DNA from: Topomyia yanbarensis
Taxonomy: Eukaryota; Arthropoda; Insecta; Diptera; Culicidae
Direction: 5' to 3'
Assembly: GCF_030247195.1 (NCBI RefSeq)
Contig: NC_080670.1
Span: forward strand, 159,600,580-159,664,579
DNA length: 64,000 nucleotides
Position 1 is the first letter of the stretch. The number at the start of each line of letters is the position of its first letter. The notes beneath the pieces are model-generated. The model had not been told where the DNA came from. It did not search any database and saw nothing but the letters and a program-made list of their open reading frames with translations. Position numbers and translations under genes: made by a program. Of this stretch, positions 1 to 10,470 are shown piece after piece.

Positions 1-165
1 ATTTCCTATATTCATGGGACAATTACGCATACAGCGGCAGTATAGAACCCTATAACTATTGCACACAAATTCGATGCCGAATGATAATATATACACGTAT
101 TTATAACAGAATACAGAACTGCACGATAAACTGGGGCAGGTCGACGAAGAGAAGCCCATGATCGA

Positions 166-249
166 ATTCGTCAGTCCTATCACAAAATGGACGTCAATCC
201 ACCGGCCGCTCCACATTTCGATGGTTGCTGGGAGCGCTTGCTGTGATAG
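166..249 (+). mobile_element. BEL/Pao-type retrotransposon integrase remnant
   Basis: Frame 1 reads MDVNPPAAPHFDGCWERLL and then stops. The PPAAPHFxGxWER block is the conserved C-terminal integrase motif of BEL/Pao LTR retrotransposons. Only about 28 residues are recognisable; the residues just upstream are weakly integrase-like and nothing downstream resembles a retroelement. No LTR was seen. It is a decayed fragment and not a gene. Confidence rests on this one motif. Confidence 0.55.
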
Positions 250-1100
250 TCAGATGCGATGGAAAATGCGATTTTTCTAATTCGTTTATTTGACACGACG
301 GAGCCGTGGATCTTTTATATGTTCACAATTTGTAAAAATAAAATTACAAGCAAATATTGCAAAAATATTGGATCTCGTGCGCGCCACTTTTTATTGCGAG
401 TGGAGACCTTTTTTCGCGGGAGCGAAGTATTTGTCTTTTGGCATACTGCGTCAGGGAGGTCATTGAATTCTCTCTTGTTTTTCACTTCCGGGTTGAAGCT
501 GGCGTGGTATCCGCGATCAGATGTTCTTCCCTGCTTCTTGTACTTATTGTTGACCATATCTGTCGTCATTGTTATTACCTTCCTTGCCGATGTTGTTTAC
601 AGTTGGCCAAAGCTTGTGGTTCAGGCATTAGCATTGAAGACTTTTTTTGGGTTGGTTTGCCGTAGAGGAGTTGGCTCTACATTTTCCGCGCAAAGTTGTC
701 CATGATGAGCTGTCTGATTACAATACTAGTAGTTTGTTTAATTTGTGAGTTTTGAGTTTTATTGTCAAGTAGGAGGCCTGTACCTTTCAACCCGCATCCT
801 CGTTACAAAAACGCCGTTAGGAGTACCCGGGAAGAATTTTCTCCAAGCATCAGATGTAACGGATTCTACTCATGAGGGGTAGGGATTGATAGGTCATGAA
901 GCTTTACATCTATATAGTCATTCTCAATATACACGGAAACCTTAAATCCAACGTTATCAATTTCATCCACGTATTTTACGTTAGTTGTTCTGCAAAACGA
1001 AACGATCGGCTTAGGCTAACTTATTGAATGATATTAACACTGCACTGCGAAGACGATGATACTGAAGGTCTTCCTATTTAATCTGCTAACTTTGTGGAGA
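250..1100. other. Unassigned sequence
   Basis: No supported gene. A 148-codon plus ORF (259-705) and an 84-codon minus ORF (315-569) overlap on opposite strands, and neither matches a family I recognise. The plus ORF lies just after the BEL/Pao integrase scrap and could be retroelement-derived, but nothing in it supports that. Confidence 0.4.
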
Positions 1101-1660
1101 CTTGAGATTATTTATATCGGCTTGTCTAACCATTTCTCTCAGAGGATCGATGAGTATTTCTGTAAGCCCCGACCCATCTCTTCGTTTACAATTTCAAGCT
1201 CTCCTACATAACTTTTTGTGTCTATCTAGTTATGTATTCCGGACCCTAGTTGCACTCATAACTCGAAGCGGAGAAGTCTCTTGGCATAGTGCCACTATGA
1301 GTAAGTCTGCTTTATCCTGTTTTATGACCTACTCCAAGTCACTTGGAGATTCAATCGTTGGAAAATAGCCATAATACCTAGTTACGAGGCTCTCTTCGTA
1401 GAGGTCCCAGTTCGTAAATTTTGGATTACGATATGTGACGATTACAACCGGTCGAGCTTATTGGTACTAGCCAGTATTCGAACTCATGTGTATACTGTCG
1501 GAGTAGAGGGTTACATCTAACACTTCTTCCATGCCAGACTATGAAAGTTGGAGGAGTTGCTACATTGAGTATATGCAGATTTGTGCTGCCTAAGTATTCC
1601 ATCAATTCAGCGCCTCTCAAATCGATATATGAACTGCCCCAAATTATGTGTCGAGACAAA
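1101..1660 (-). mobile_element. LINE endonuclease and linker remnant
   Basis: On the minus strand, residues HIIWGSSYIDLRGAELMEYL followed by STNLHILNVATPPTF match the APE-type endonuclease of Jockey/R1-like LINEs (consensus HxxWGSxDIxxRGxxLxEYL then NVGxxPTF). Downstream, NWDLYEESL, SPSDLE and CPLRVMSATR-like blocks in shifted frames fit the linker between endonuclease and reverse transcriptase. Several stops and frameshifts are present. The matching reverse transcriptase was not found on the same strand to the left. Confidence 0.6.
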
Positions 1661-2660
1661 GATGAGTAAGGTTGAGCGCGTCACTCGTGAGCGTGAAGAT
1701 TTACCATGTCCTATGAAGTCCCATCATTGCCAAAACACCCTTCCGTTGATCAGCAGATATTACGTGGTATGGAGATCAGCAACTAATGGTTGCAGTGATG
1801 ACCATTAGAATTTTAAAATACCGACATACGTTCAAAGGCGACCCGCCCCAAGATGACTGGGAAAGGCGAGTTTCTTCATCGTAACGGAGACTCTATGGCT
1901 ATCATTTCTCTAATGATCTTTGCAAGCTGGGAGTTCACCAGCCGATAGAGAGACTCGATACACTAGAACAGTAATTGAGTGTCTTATCGAAAAATCGAAC
2001 GCGTTACACCGACTCTGTAAAACGACGATAGCGAAAGCGGGTGTTTAGTGATAACGTGCGAGCGTTCTATGTACAAATCTGCAACGAAAGCGCGAATTTA
2101 TTGATGGCCTACCGGATATCGGCGATGTAACTAGCTTTTGGATCAGTTTTTGGGAGACTCCCGTACAACATTGCAAAGGGCAACCGTGGCTAAGGTGCGA
2201 GGAGAAATAAACAGGCGAAGACATTGACGTAAAGTCAGCTATCACCATCGACCAGCATGTGGAAATTAGTTCAATCGCATGGCAGTTGCTAACTGTTGAT
2301 CATGGAGTGGCCCAAACCTAAACTCACTGATAACCATGACTGACATACCATTCGAAAGACATTGAAGAAGCTTCACAATGGGCCACTATAGATATGCGAA
2401 CGAACGATAAAGCTGGTACTGCTAAGAACAACGTAGAAACTTCACTCGCGTACGTTCATCACAAGGTTTTACTAAGCTCACGAAGGTTTTGGAAAAACAT
2501 GCCAAGTGAAGTGCTTTCCGGGAACCGTTCTATAGTCATATGATTCAATGAATTTTTCTTTACGATTTTAGTTGTATTCTTCTTTGATACATCGAAATTG
2601 GAATGAAAACCCACTGCAAACCGCGAACCGTTCGAGAGCAGCCAAGTCGTCTATGTTGGG
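1661..2660. other. Unassigned sequence
   Basis: No gene is supported. Short ORFs occur on both strands (for example minus 2045-2248) with no recognisable domain. Part of it may be heavily decayed LINE sequence upstream of the endonuclease remnant. Confidence 0.3.
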
Positions 2661-2880
2661 AAGGGTAGAACAAAATGCATCTGATTTACTTCTTCATTTG
2701 TTGTCTGTTTTGGCTCGCATGTGTTTTCGGAACCAGAATGCTACGATTCATTTTCTAAGCAAACACTTCATAGATGAAGAAATCTTTCTTATAAATGGCG
2801 AACGAACGGCTCGTGATGCGATTTTTCCCATGCTTGACCATCGAAATCAACGATGTATGCGAGGCTACGTGATACCTTAG

Positions 2881-3090
2881 AAATGGGAAGACACCTGGAT
2901 CAGATGATGTCCAAAACTTTAGTACAATAAGCTGACCGTGGTGCACTTCACGATGGCTGTTTGGATTTCATTACCCGTGGTACCACAACCTCCCCAGAGA
3001 TTGCGACACGTCCAACCCATCAAAGTATAGGCCAATTATCTTCCTATCAAGTTTGTGCAAGATCCGGAACTCCATTATAACCACATATGT
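2881..3090 (+). mobile_element. LINE reverse transcriptase remnant
   Basis: NGKTPGSDDVQNF at 2882 matches the NGKxPGPDGIxN motif that opens the RT domain of Jockey/CR1/I-type LINEs. PSKYRPIIFLSSLCKI (from 3017) matches the NYRPISLLSxLxK motif normally found about 40 residues later. The two lie in different frames, so at least one frameshift separates them. It is on the opposite strand to the endonuclease remnant at 1.1-1.7 kb and so belongs to a different insertion. Confidence 0.65.
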
Positions 3091-3465
3091 ATGGGTCCAA
3101 CGCGACCAGAAGAGCTAAAAGAAAAATACATAGGCCTACAAGATCAAGCTGGCATTTATACAGTTATTGTATATAGACAATAATAATTACAAGAAGGCAC
3201 ATGAACTCATCATCGTTTCTCATCAAGGTATAGTAGATCCTGTGATCCAAGGACGTGATACTCCAATTATTACCTATTATTTGTTTCGTGTATATTATTT
3301 GTATTTGCTCACTATACCAATCATCAGCATCATCAGCCTCAGCCATTTTTTGTTTCTTTAGCTGAATATTATTGATGAAAGGTGATATTTTCAAACGTCA
3401 CAGGTGATGCAGCTTACGGGTCCATCCAACCCCTTTTGATCATTTCGAGTGTAGTGTAGCTTCAT
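3091..3465. other. Unassigned A+T-rich sequence
   Basis: No gene seen. Overlapping open frames on both strands at 3164-3394 reflect low complexity. Confidence 0.35.
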
Positions 3466-3477
3466 ATCACATCACAT

Positions 3478-3983
3478 ATGAGCGACCGAAAATAAAAGTT
3501 GCAAGGACGGAACATGCTTCGTAAAACCCGTTTCAAATTAATATATTAGAATATAAAAACCGGATATGAATTTCGAGCATAAAAATCGGACTGGGGCTTT
3601 CCTTTGTAAGAGCCGGATAAAAGAACCTTCAGTAAAAAACTGGTAAAAATATATCCGATTCTTACAAAATAGATTTTGTTAGCCGACTTTTAATCTTAAA
3701 CAATTTGTTTAATTGTTAGCCGACTTTTAATCTAAACAATTTAAACATCAAGATATGCGGATGCTCCTACGAGCGATTTATTTATTTTCAAACGATTTTT
3801 ATACTGGTGGTTCATCCTTGCTGAGTTTTACGGGTGAGAACTTTTTGAACGATTCTTATGCTGAAGGATTTCTTCCCGATTTTTATGCTTAATGTTTATT
3901 TCCGATTTTTATATTCTAATATGTTTGAAACGGTTTGTGCGAAGCATGTTCTATCCTTGTGACTTTTATTTTCGGTGGCTCAT
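3478..3983. mobile_element. Non-autonomous TIR element (506 bp) beside a katanin exon
   Basis: The left end starts ATGAGCGACCGAAAATAAAA and the right end read in reverse starts ATGAGCCACCGAAAATAAAA. The inverted arms continue imperfectly for about 90 bp. The flanks are an identical 12-mer ATCACATCACAT (3466-3477 and 3984-3995). Because the surrounding DNA is CACAT-rich, the true target-site duplication may be shorter. Internally GCCGACTTTTAATCT occurs twice in tandem. There is no ORF. It ends about 60 bp before the splice acceptor at 4044. Confidence 0.8.
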
Positions 3984-4044
3984 ATCACATCACATCACAC
4001 ATCACATCGATATTCTCTAATTATTATTTCTTTTCTTTTCACAG

Positions 4045-6266
4045 TCCCTCGCCGGTCACAACGCACCGGTTGATTGTGTCAAGTTTGCCTATTCCGACGA
4101 TCAGGTCTATTCGGCGGATGACACAGGTGTGATTAAACGTTGGGACCTGCACTCGGGTTCTGAGTATGCTACGTTTTTTGGGCACATGAAAACCGTCCGT
4201 ACGTTGGACTACCATCCGTACAGTGATTACGTGGTTTCTGGCAGTCACGATACCTCGATACGGCTATGGGATGTACGACAGAGTGTGTGCATCAAGAGGT
4301 ACAGGGGACACATTTCGCACGTCAATTCGGTTAAGTTTTCCCCGGACGGCCTATGGATCGCTTCAGCTGGCACTGAGGGTAGCGTGATAATATGGGATAT
4401 ACGGAAGAGTCAACAGTTTATGGAATTTACCGAACGAGAATCGCCGGCGATCTGTGTTCAGTATCATCCGTCTGATCTGCTGATGGCTGCCGGGAGGAAC
4501 GATGGAAGTGTCGATTTGTACGATTTGGAGAAGAAGCAGTTGATTTCGAGGGCCGATAAGACGCACTCGAAGGGCCATACAGTGAAGTGTATTGCGTTTG
4601 ATGAAGGTGGATCATGTTTGTTCGTGGGTACCGCTGCCGGGGTTTCCGTGGTTGGATGGGAGCCAGATCAGGAGTATGACCATTTTGACTCAACATGGAC
4701 TTTGCTGGGAGATATGATAACGGCTGGCAAAAAACTAATTTGTGGCACATACGAGAATAGAAATGTTTCAATACATGCGTTAAATCTAACTCAAGTGAAA
4801 CCATTCTTTAATCCTCAAAATCAGCCATTTAATCACCAGCAAAGCTCTAGGAAAAGTTTTAGTCGTGGCAGTGGTAAAGTGCGGTTGTCAGTTGGTGAGC
4901 GGTCTATTTCTGGAGATGCAATTGAAGACGGCACAAATGGAGGCATGTCTCCAAATCTTAGCATTGAAATGATTGACGAAGAAGAGGCCGCGGTTGTATC
5001 CGTGCAGAAAGGTTTCGATTTTAGTCACCGAAACGGTAACGGTACTGGAAGTTATGAATCCTTTACACCAACACCCGTCGTATCAGCGGTACCGACCGTA
5101 GCTCAACCGTCTGGTTCTTTATCTACCAACAATTATCTGGTCCAGGAAGAGATGAAAATGTACAATATCACCACGTCCACAGGATACTCAAGCGATCTGG
5201 ACTACTATCCTTGTAAGAACAACTCTTCCGACGCTGAGAAAGAAGATTTTCCTGTGAAAAATGCTCAACCACCAGATTATGCTCCAAAACTCACTAGCAT
5301 TAGTACGACCAGTGCCACTAGCACTACTTCTCTATCAAAAACTTCCGTTGTAAGGCAAAAAAACGAAACGACCAACAACAACATACAGCAAAGACGTCCT
5401 TCTCAACCAAATATTGCCTTCGCCAGAAATGCGACCAACAGCAACTTAACCAGGCGGTTGGCAAACTCCAGAAGTACGCTCGAGCTGCATAAACTGTCAC
5501 AGGAAGAACAGGTAAGATGGTTAAAGTCACTTCCTAAAATAACACTCACATGTTACGATTTGCAGGTCACCTTCAAGAAACCTATTAGTCGCGGTAGTTC
5601 TCCTATCAGGAACAACACTGCTTTGAGTAGTAAAATACGCAAGAGCGAGAGTGCTGCACAAATCAACAACATGAAGAACGGCACCAACCGGCACAGCGTT
5701 GCACACAATGCTCACATCAAGGTGGATATTGTAACCAAACCAGTTCGATCGAAAACATCTCTAGATATGCGTCAACGGAATAATAACGTCGATAGCAGTG
5801 CTACGATGAGCCGCGCAGGAATCATACATCAAAGTAATGGTAACACGATGCTAGGCACTGTTAGTGGTCACAGTTTAGCCCACATGGGCATTGCCGATAA
5901 TGGTGGTTGTAGCAGTTTGGAAAGGGACTCATTAATGATGCCTCCGCCTTCGGTACCGCTTATGTCATCGATTCCAACCGTTGCTCATCAACACCATCCT
6001 CCACTCATTCGATTTTCGCACGATGGTAAACCCTTTGGTAGTGGCAGTGCTGTTGGCGGGATGAGTTCAAATGAGGAATACGAAATACAGTCGCTTATGA
6101 ATGAACACGATAGTGTCTTCCATGCTCTCTGTAATCGAGCTGCACTACTGGGGAGCATACGAAAATACACGGAGCAAGGGGAGGTTAGCGGAGCGCTTAA
6201 GGTAGCCATCAGGATGAATGATCCGCACGTGTTGGTCGATTTTCTTGGGGCGATGTTAGAAAAATC
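4045..6266 (+). CDS. kat80: Katanin p80 WD40-containing subunit B1, large central exon (5' exons not found)
   Basis: Katanin p80 is the regulatory and targeting partner of the p60 AAA ATPase that severs microtubules. This exon opens after a pyrimidine-rich tract and CAG at 4042-4044 in phase 0. It reads straight into WD repeats: SLAGHNAPVDCVKF..., FFGHMKTVRTLDYHP..., RGHISHVNSVKFSPDG..., then two more ending near codon 220. A Ser/Asn/Thr-rich linker of about 450 residues follows. The last 60 codons (EYEIQSLMNEHDSVFHALCNR...) begin the con80 domain that binds p60. The exon ends at 6266 before GTAAGT, leaving two bases. The first WD blade and start codon should lie upstream and were not found. 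A 54-nt intron-like insert sits at 5512-5565. Identification is firm; the exact N-terminal structure is unknown. Confidence 0.93.
5512..5565 (+). other. Putative 54-nt mini-intron, in frame and stop-free, in the katanin p80 exon
   Basis: The sequence CAG|GTAAGATGG opens this segment and ATTTGCAG|GTC closes it, a strong donor and an acceptable acceptor. The length of 54 is divisible by three, starts in phase 0 and contains no stop, so the reading frame passes through as 18 extra codons (VRWLKSLP...). A size of 54-70 nt is common for dipteran introns. The flanks join smoothly (SQEEQ to VTFKKP). It may be spliced constitutively or retained; the sequence alone cannot say. Confidence 0.55.
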
Positions 6267-6331
6267 GTAAGTCTGGTAGTGGTTGAGTTTGTTAAGGACA
6301 AATATAAACGAAACGTTCTTTTTTCTTGCAG

Positions 6332-6406
6332 TTCACAAATTACGTTAGACATGTGTGTTATGTTATTGCCAAAGCTCTACGATCTACTGCGGAGCGAATA
6401 CAGATT
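6332..6406 (+). CDS. kat80: Katanin p80, penultimate exon (con80 domain)
   Basis: This 75-nt exon lies between acceptor TTCTTGCAG (ends 6331) and donor GTGAGT (6407). It completes the split Ser codon and encodes SQITLDMCVMLLPKLYDLLR and SEYR, leaving TT for the next exon. The preceding 65-nt intron is 6267-6331. The peptide matches the middle of the con80 domain, where vertebrate p80 has a similar VCVDLLP...LLQSKY helix. Phases agree on both sides, and the TT plus the first base of the exon at 21126 makes Phe. Confidence 0.9.
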
Positions 6407-6412
6407 GTGAGT

Positions 6413-7582
6413 ACCTTTCATATATTTGTGAATTAATCATGTACGAGAGAACGAAACGGACTGTACTCAAACTCATCTTAAGCTAATTATCTTGTCAACG
6501 GTTTTGAGTTTGCGTTAGAATTGCAATCGAAACTGTTTTGCATTACCGTGTAGATTTATGCTTCCGTATAATATAAAAGGGGGTATTTTTTCAACCTATT
6601 ATTTTGCAGCTGGTACATTGAATATTGTCAACTAAAGTGAAGTATAACGAGGGATGGTGCAATCCCGCGCTTATTTTAAAGCATGTTTCGATTTTGGAAG
6701 TTCAGTGGAAACTTCAAATTGAATAGATTGATGTTTTCAGATGTGGCATTAAACGAATGATTCTCATCCACCCATATTAAGCGTTCGTAACATATCTGGT
6801 GTACGTTGTGTGCTAAAACATGAATTCAAATCTAATTTTAAATACGCCCGGTGCTTCAAAATACGGTTTTGAGGAAGTCAATGCAAGACTTTTTTCGAAA
6901 CATTATATCCAACGTAAACGCCAACGGAGGAAATAGCGTGTGAATATATCGACGACACTTGAACCAAATACAAATATTTGTTTGAACATTATTTAACAGT
7001 TGTTTCACATAAAAGGCTTTTCTACTATCTTTAATGAAATCACAACGGTATAAATCAAATACATATCATTTGTATTTAGTATGAACGTAGCCCACGTTGT
7101 GTCAAGGTTATCATAGTGGAAACTAATTTCAATTTTGTATGTATTACGTTTTAGGGTAGGGTGGGCAAGATAACCAAGTCAAGGGACAAGATGGGCATTT
7201 TAGAATGCTTCGTGGTTGTTTGGAAAACCTATAAATGCTAATTAGCGAACATATCACTTTTTGAGATACAAATTGACTGCAAATCTTGGGGGCAATTGAT
7301 TGTTTGCCGGCTTTGCGCAACGCGTTTTATATTTGTATGGAAATTAAAGCAGGTAAAGCTACTACAGTGATAAACATTCGTTTAGTCGAGCGCCTTAAAT
7401 TTAAAAAAAATCGAAAAAAATATCTAAAGCATGTTTTTCATCGGGCTATTTTTAGTTGTAGTGGTAGTGTACTTGAATCGCTTGCATGACAAGGAAACGA
7501 GCCACACGCACACACCGTACCAAGAGATTTCAAGGACCAAGCACGCCAGCGGTATAATGTTCTACAAAATAGAACTAATACC
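6413..7582. other. Intronic sequence, mostly unassigned; TIR-like end near 7155
   Basis: No ORF of interest. At 7154-7195 the sequence TAGGGTAGGGTGGGCAAGAT with GGGACAAGATGGGC resembles the end of a common mosquito TIR element, but I could not find a convincing partner end. Confidence 0.35.
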
Positions 7583-8383
7583 GTGATATCAAACGCTAAA
7601 GCACACTATATGAAGCATTTCCTGAATAGCCGAATCCCACCTAAAGTCCTTTGGAAACGCCCCTATTCGATCGGAGTTGGTAAAGGCGACTCGCAAACCG
7701 CTTGGGGATTCCACCCAGATGAAGTAAATCGCATGTTCCTTTCGAGCTACATCAGCGATAAGCAGTACAGCAGTCCACGAAGAACATCTCCAAACTCACC
7801 ATACATTTTCTCATTTCGAGCTGTGCAGCGTTGGGAAGTAGTCAACGCTATATGCGATATCAAATCAAACGCGATTGGGCTCGATGGACTGTCAATCAAT
7901 TTTATAAAAATCATTCTTCCATTGGTTGTGCAGCAAATTACTCACATGTTCAACATGAACATCGAAACCTCAATATTTCCTGCGTACTGGAAACATGCCA
8001 AGGTTTTGCCATTACGTAAGAAACCGCATCTAAACGCGTTGTCAAACCTCAGACTGATCAGTATTCTATGCGCCCTGCCGATGGCATTCGAGAAGGTACT
8101 TAAGCAACAAATGTCGTCCTTCATCACTGAGAATAACCTGCTAACAGAATACCAAGCAGGTTTCCGGAAAGGTCAGAGCATCCAATCTGCGGCACTCCGT
8201 GTGCATGACGACTTAGCGGCCATGATTGACAAAAAAGGTATCGCAATATTGCTATTGCTTGATTTTTCGAAAGCTTTTGATACCATTCCCCATCGTAAAC
8301 TTCGCTCTAAACTAAAAACGCAGTTCAACTTTTCCGTATCTGCTGTGAATCTATTGGAGTCTTATTTGGGAGAACATGCTTAA
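7583..8383 (+). mobile_element. Non-LTR retrotransposon reverse transcriptase fragment, frame open
   Basis: A 266-codon open frame covers the end of the endonuclease-RT linker and the N-terminal half of the RT. Motifs include GLDGLSINFIK, SNLRLISILCALPMAFEKVL, EYQAGFRKGQS and LLLLDFSKAFDTIPH, the last holding the first catalytic aspartate of the palm. The frame ends shortly after ...AVNLLESYL, so the FADD block and everything after it are missing. The GFRKG and DFSKAFDT wording fits Jockey/CR1/Loa-like clades; I cannot separate these by eye. A Tc1 fragment starts immediately after the stop. Confidence 0.85.
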
Positions 8384-8906
8384 GCAAAATTGGCTCAAGT
8401 TCATCCGAAAATACATGGAGTGGAAGATAGAATCAGGAATCAGAATATATTGGCTCAAAAGGCACGTTCCCCGTACATAGTCGGGGAATGCCAAGCTTCC
8501 CATTTGTTTTATCTCCACTCGGAGGAATTCCGAAATATATCTGAAGCTATTGGAAGATGCTTTCATCGGCCATATTGAGAACGATGCGAATGAGGACATC
8601 GTTTTCCAGCAAGATAATGCATCTATTCACCTGTCAAAGTAGTCCATGGCTTGGTTTACCGAGAAAACATCCCGTTGCTGGACTGGCCAGCTTGCGGTCC
8701 TGATTACAATCGCATACCTCTGGGGAATCTTGGCTAGAATGGTTTATGCGAACGGACGTCAATTTTACAGCATTTCCAGTCTAAAAACAGCAATTCGAGA
8801 GTGTTGGGTCAAAATCGATATGGCAACACTGCAAAAGCTTTCGGACTCAATACCAAACCGAATGTTTGAAGTAATCCGAAACGATGGCGGTTATACTAAA
8901 TATTAG
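8384..8906 (+). mobile_element. Tc1-type transposase remnant (C-terminal part)
   Basis: Spread over two or three frames, the sequence reads LKLLEDAFIGHIENDANEDI then VFQQDNASIHLSK, the second catalytic Asp block of Tc1 transposases. Then come MAWFTEK, a damaged SPDxNPIE region (WGILARMVYANGRQF) and TLQKLSDSIPNRMFEVI to a stop after GGYTKY, the usual Tc1 C-terminus. The N-terminal helix-turn-helix half is absent, and no clear TIRs were found. The element is dead through frameshifts. It abuts the LINE fragment at 8383. Confidence 0.85.
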
Positions 8907-10146
8907 CCATCGGTTGTTTTCGAAATCTCTTGGTTATTTAGTCGACTGAATGGTGAAATTGGTCGAATGTATTCCCCTTTTTCATATTTTTATAATTTTT
9001 TTGCATTAACGCGAATTAATGTTAAATAAATATGACAAATATGTCGAAAATAAAAAGATCTACCATGCAATTCCAAAAAAAAAAGCAAACTAAGTTGTGT
9101 TTTTTTTCGAAATAATTAGAAAAAATGGAGGTCGGCTAAACAAATGTCTACCATTGTATTGTGCATTTCCGCTTATACAGATAGCTATTTTATTCAAATT
9201 CCAAACCAACACTAAAAATAAGCAGTCAAGAATGTGATTTCAACTTTACCGGAAACAGTAGCTTGTCTATTACCAGATATTTTTGTATAAAAATGTTATT
9301 TCGATTTTAAGATCCCTCCCTTAGGTTGACGGGTTTGACGGTATTGCAAACATTATCAAGTATATTTGTGCATCGGTTTCAAAGAACCCGCGACAGACAA
9401 CTGCTTTAAGATAGTTATTGCATTACGCCTCGATAGTGGTGCATCGAGACCAAGAGTTTGTTTATGTTTTGTGTTTTTTCATACTCCTGGTCACCAAAAG
9501 CGAACGCCCGTAATCTCGCCAACATTCAACACCCCGGTAATTAAGTGAACGTTTTAACACATGAATTCACAAACGCGGTCTCAAGTATCAACCCACCGCT
9601 CGCGCAATCATGAATCGGTCACGCCCGGAAGTCTCCACCGTCGATCCTAGCGGACCAAACTCATGTCTTCAGTTGAACTAATAGAAAAAAATCTAGACAA
9701 CACGTTCCATGGCGACATGATCGGGAACTCTAGTGAAGTGGGAGAACTCACTTTCTTTTAGCATCTAAGCCATACACTAAAAATTAAGTGTATTCACGGT
9801 CTGCGCGATCATTTAAGAACACGCGACAATGCGAATGGCCACACGCTTATAAAAATGATGTATACACGCAAGGTTACATACACACTAACAGACACGACAA
9901 AAACGTCAACATACAAACGCTCGAGTCCTTTGCGATCATCTACACACATCTACACCCACGATTTCGCAAACAGGATAACACCCCAGTGATTAAGTGAACG
10001 GTTTAGCACCTATAAATTCACAGTTTTCGACGATCAATTGTTTCAAATGCTCGTTTCAAGCCAACAAAAACTTCAAAGACAACTTTTCCATTCTCAATGG
10101 CCTGGTTCCATTTCAACAATAAAAAATTAAGCGGTGTTTCACACGA
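8907..10146. repeat. Unassigned intronic DNA with a direct repeat about 450 bp apart
   Basis: Two related 45-bp blocks, each running ACACCCC-GT-ATTAAGTGAACG then a TTAGCACNTNNAATTCACA-like tail, lie at about 9529-9573 and 9979-10022 in the same orientation. They could be ends of one element or members of a tandem pair. No coding motif was seen between them. Confidence 0.45.
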
Positions 10147-10470
10147 TTAATTTTTACGGAATCTTGATTGTTCACACAACGGTATACCAGCACTATCTAC
10201 ATAACCCATCAATTGTTCTTTTACGACCGTCTCTAAAACTTTCTCGTAGATCGGTAGCACATTTATCGGCCTGTGATCCTCTGCTCGTGATGCATTAGGA
10301 ACTTTTGGAACTGGGATTACGACCGTCTTCCACGCTTCCGGAAAAACATCTAGCCAGAGCGACTCATTCACAACTGTTAATAGTTTATCAGCAATTATGT
10401 CAAACGCATCCACCAGCACCCGCTTAGGAACAATTTTTAAGGTCCGAGACAATTTCCTTAAGTTTGAGCA
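10147..10470 (-). mobile_element. LINE reverse transcriptase fragment (part 1 of a split LINE)
   Basis: The minus-strand frame reads ADKLLTVVNESLWLDVFPEA, WKTVVIPVPKVPN, EDHRPINVLPIYEKVLE and then GIPLCEQSRFRKN, the fingers and palm entrance of a Jockey/CR1-like RT. The upstream linker of the same element is at 11851-12140 on the same strand. The two are separated by the TIR element at 10471-11850, so an intact LINE was split by that insertion. Confidence 0.8.

Noticed and set aside
259..705. 148-codon ORF
   Set aside because: No domain, cysteine- and leucine-rich by composition, and overlapped by an opposite open frame.
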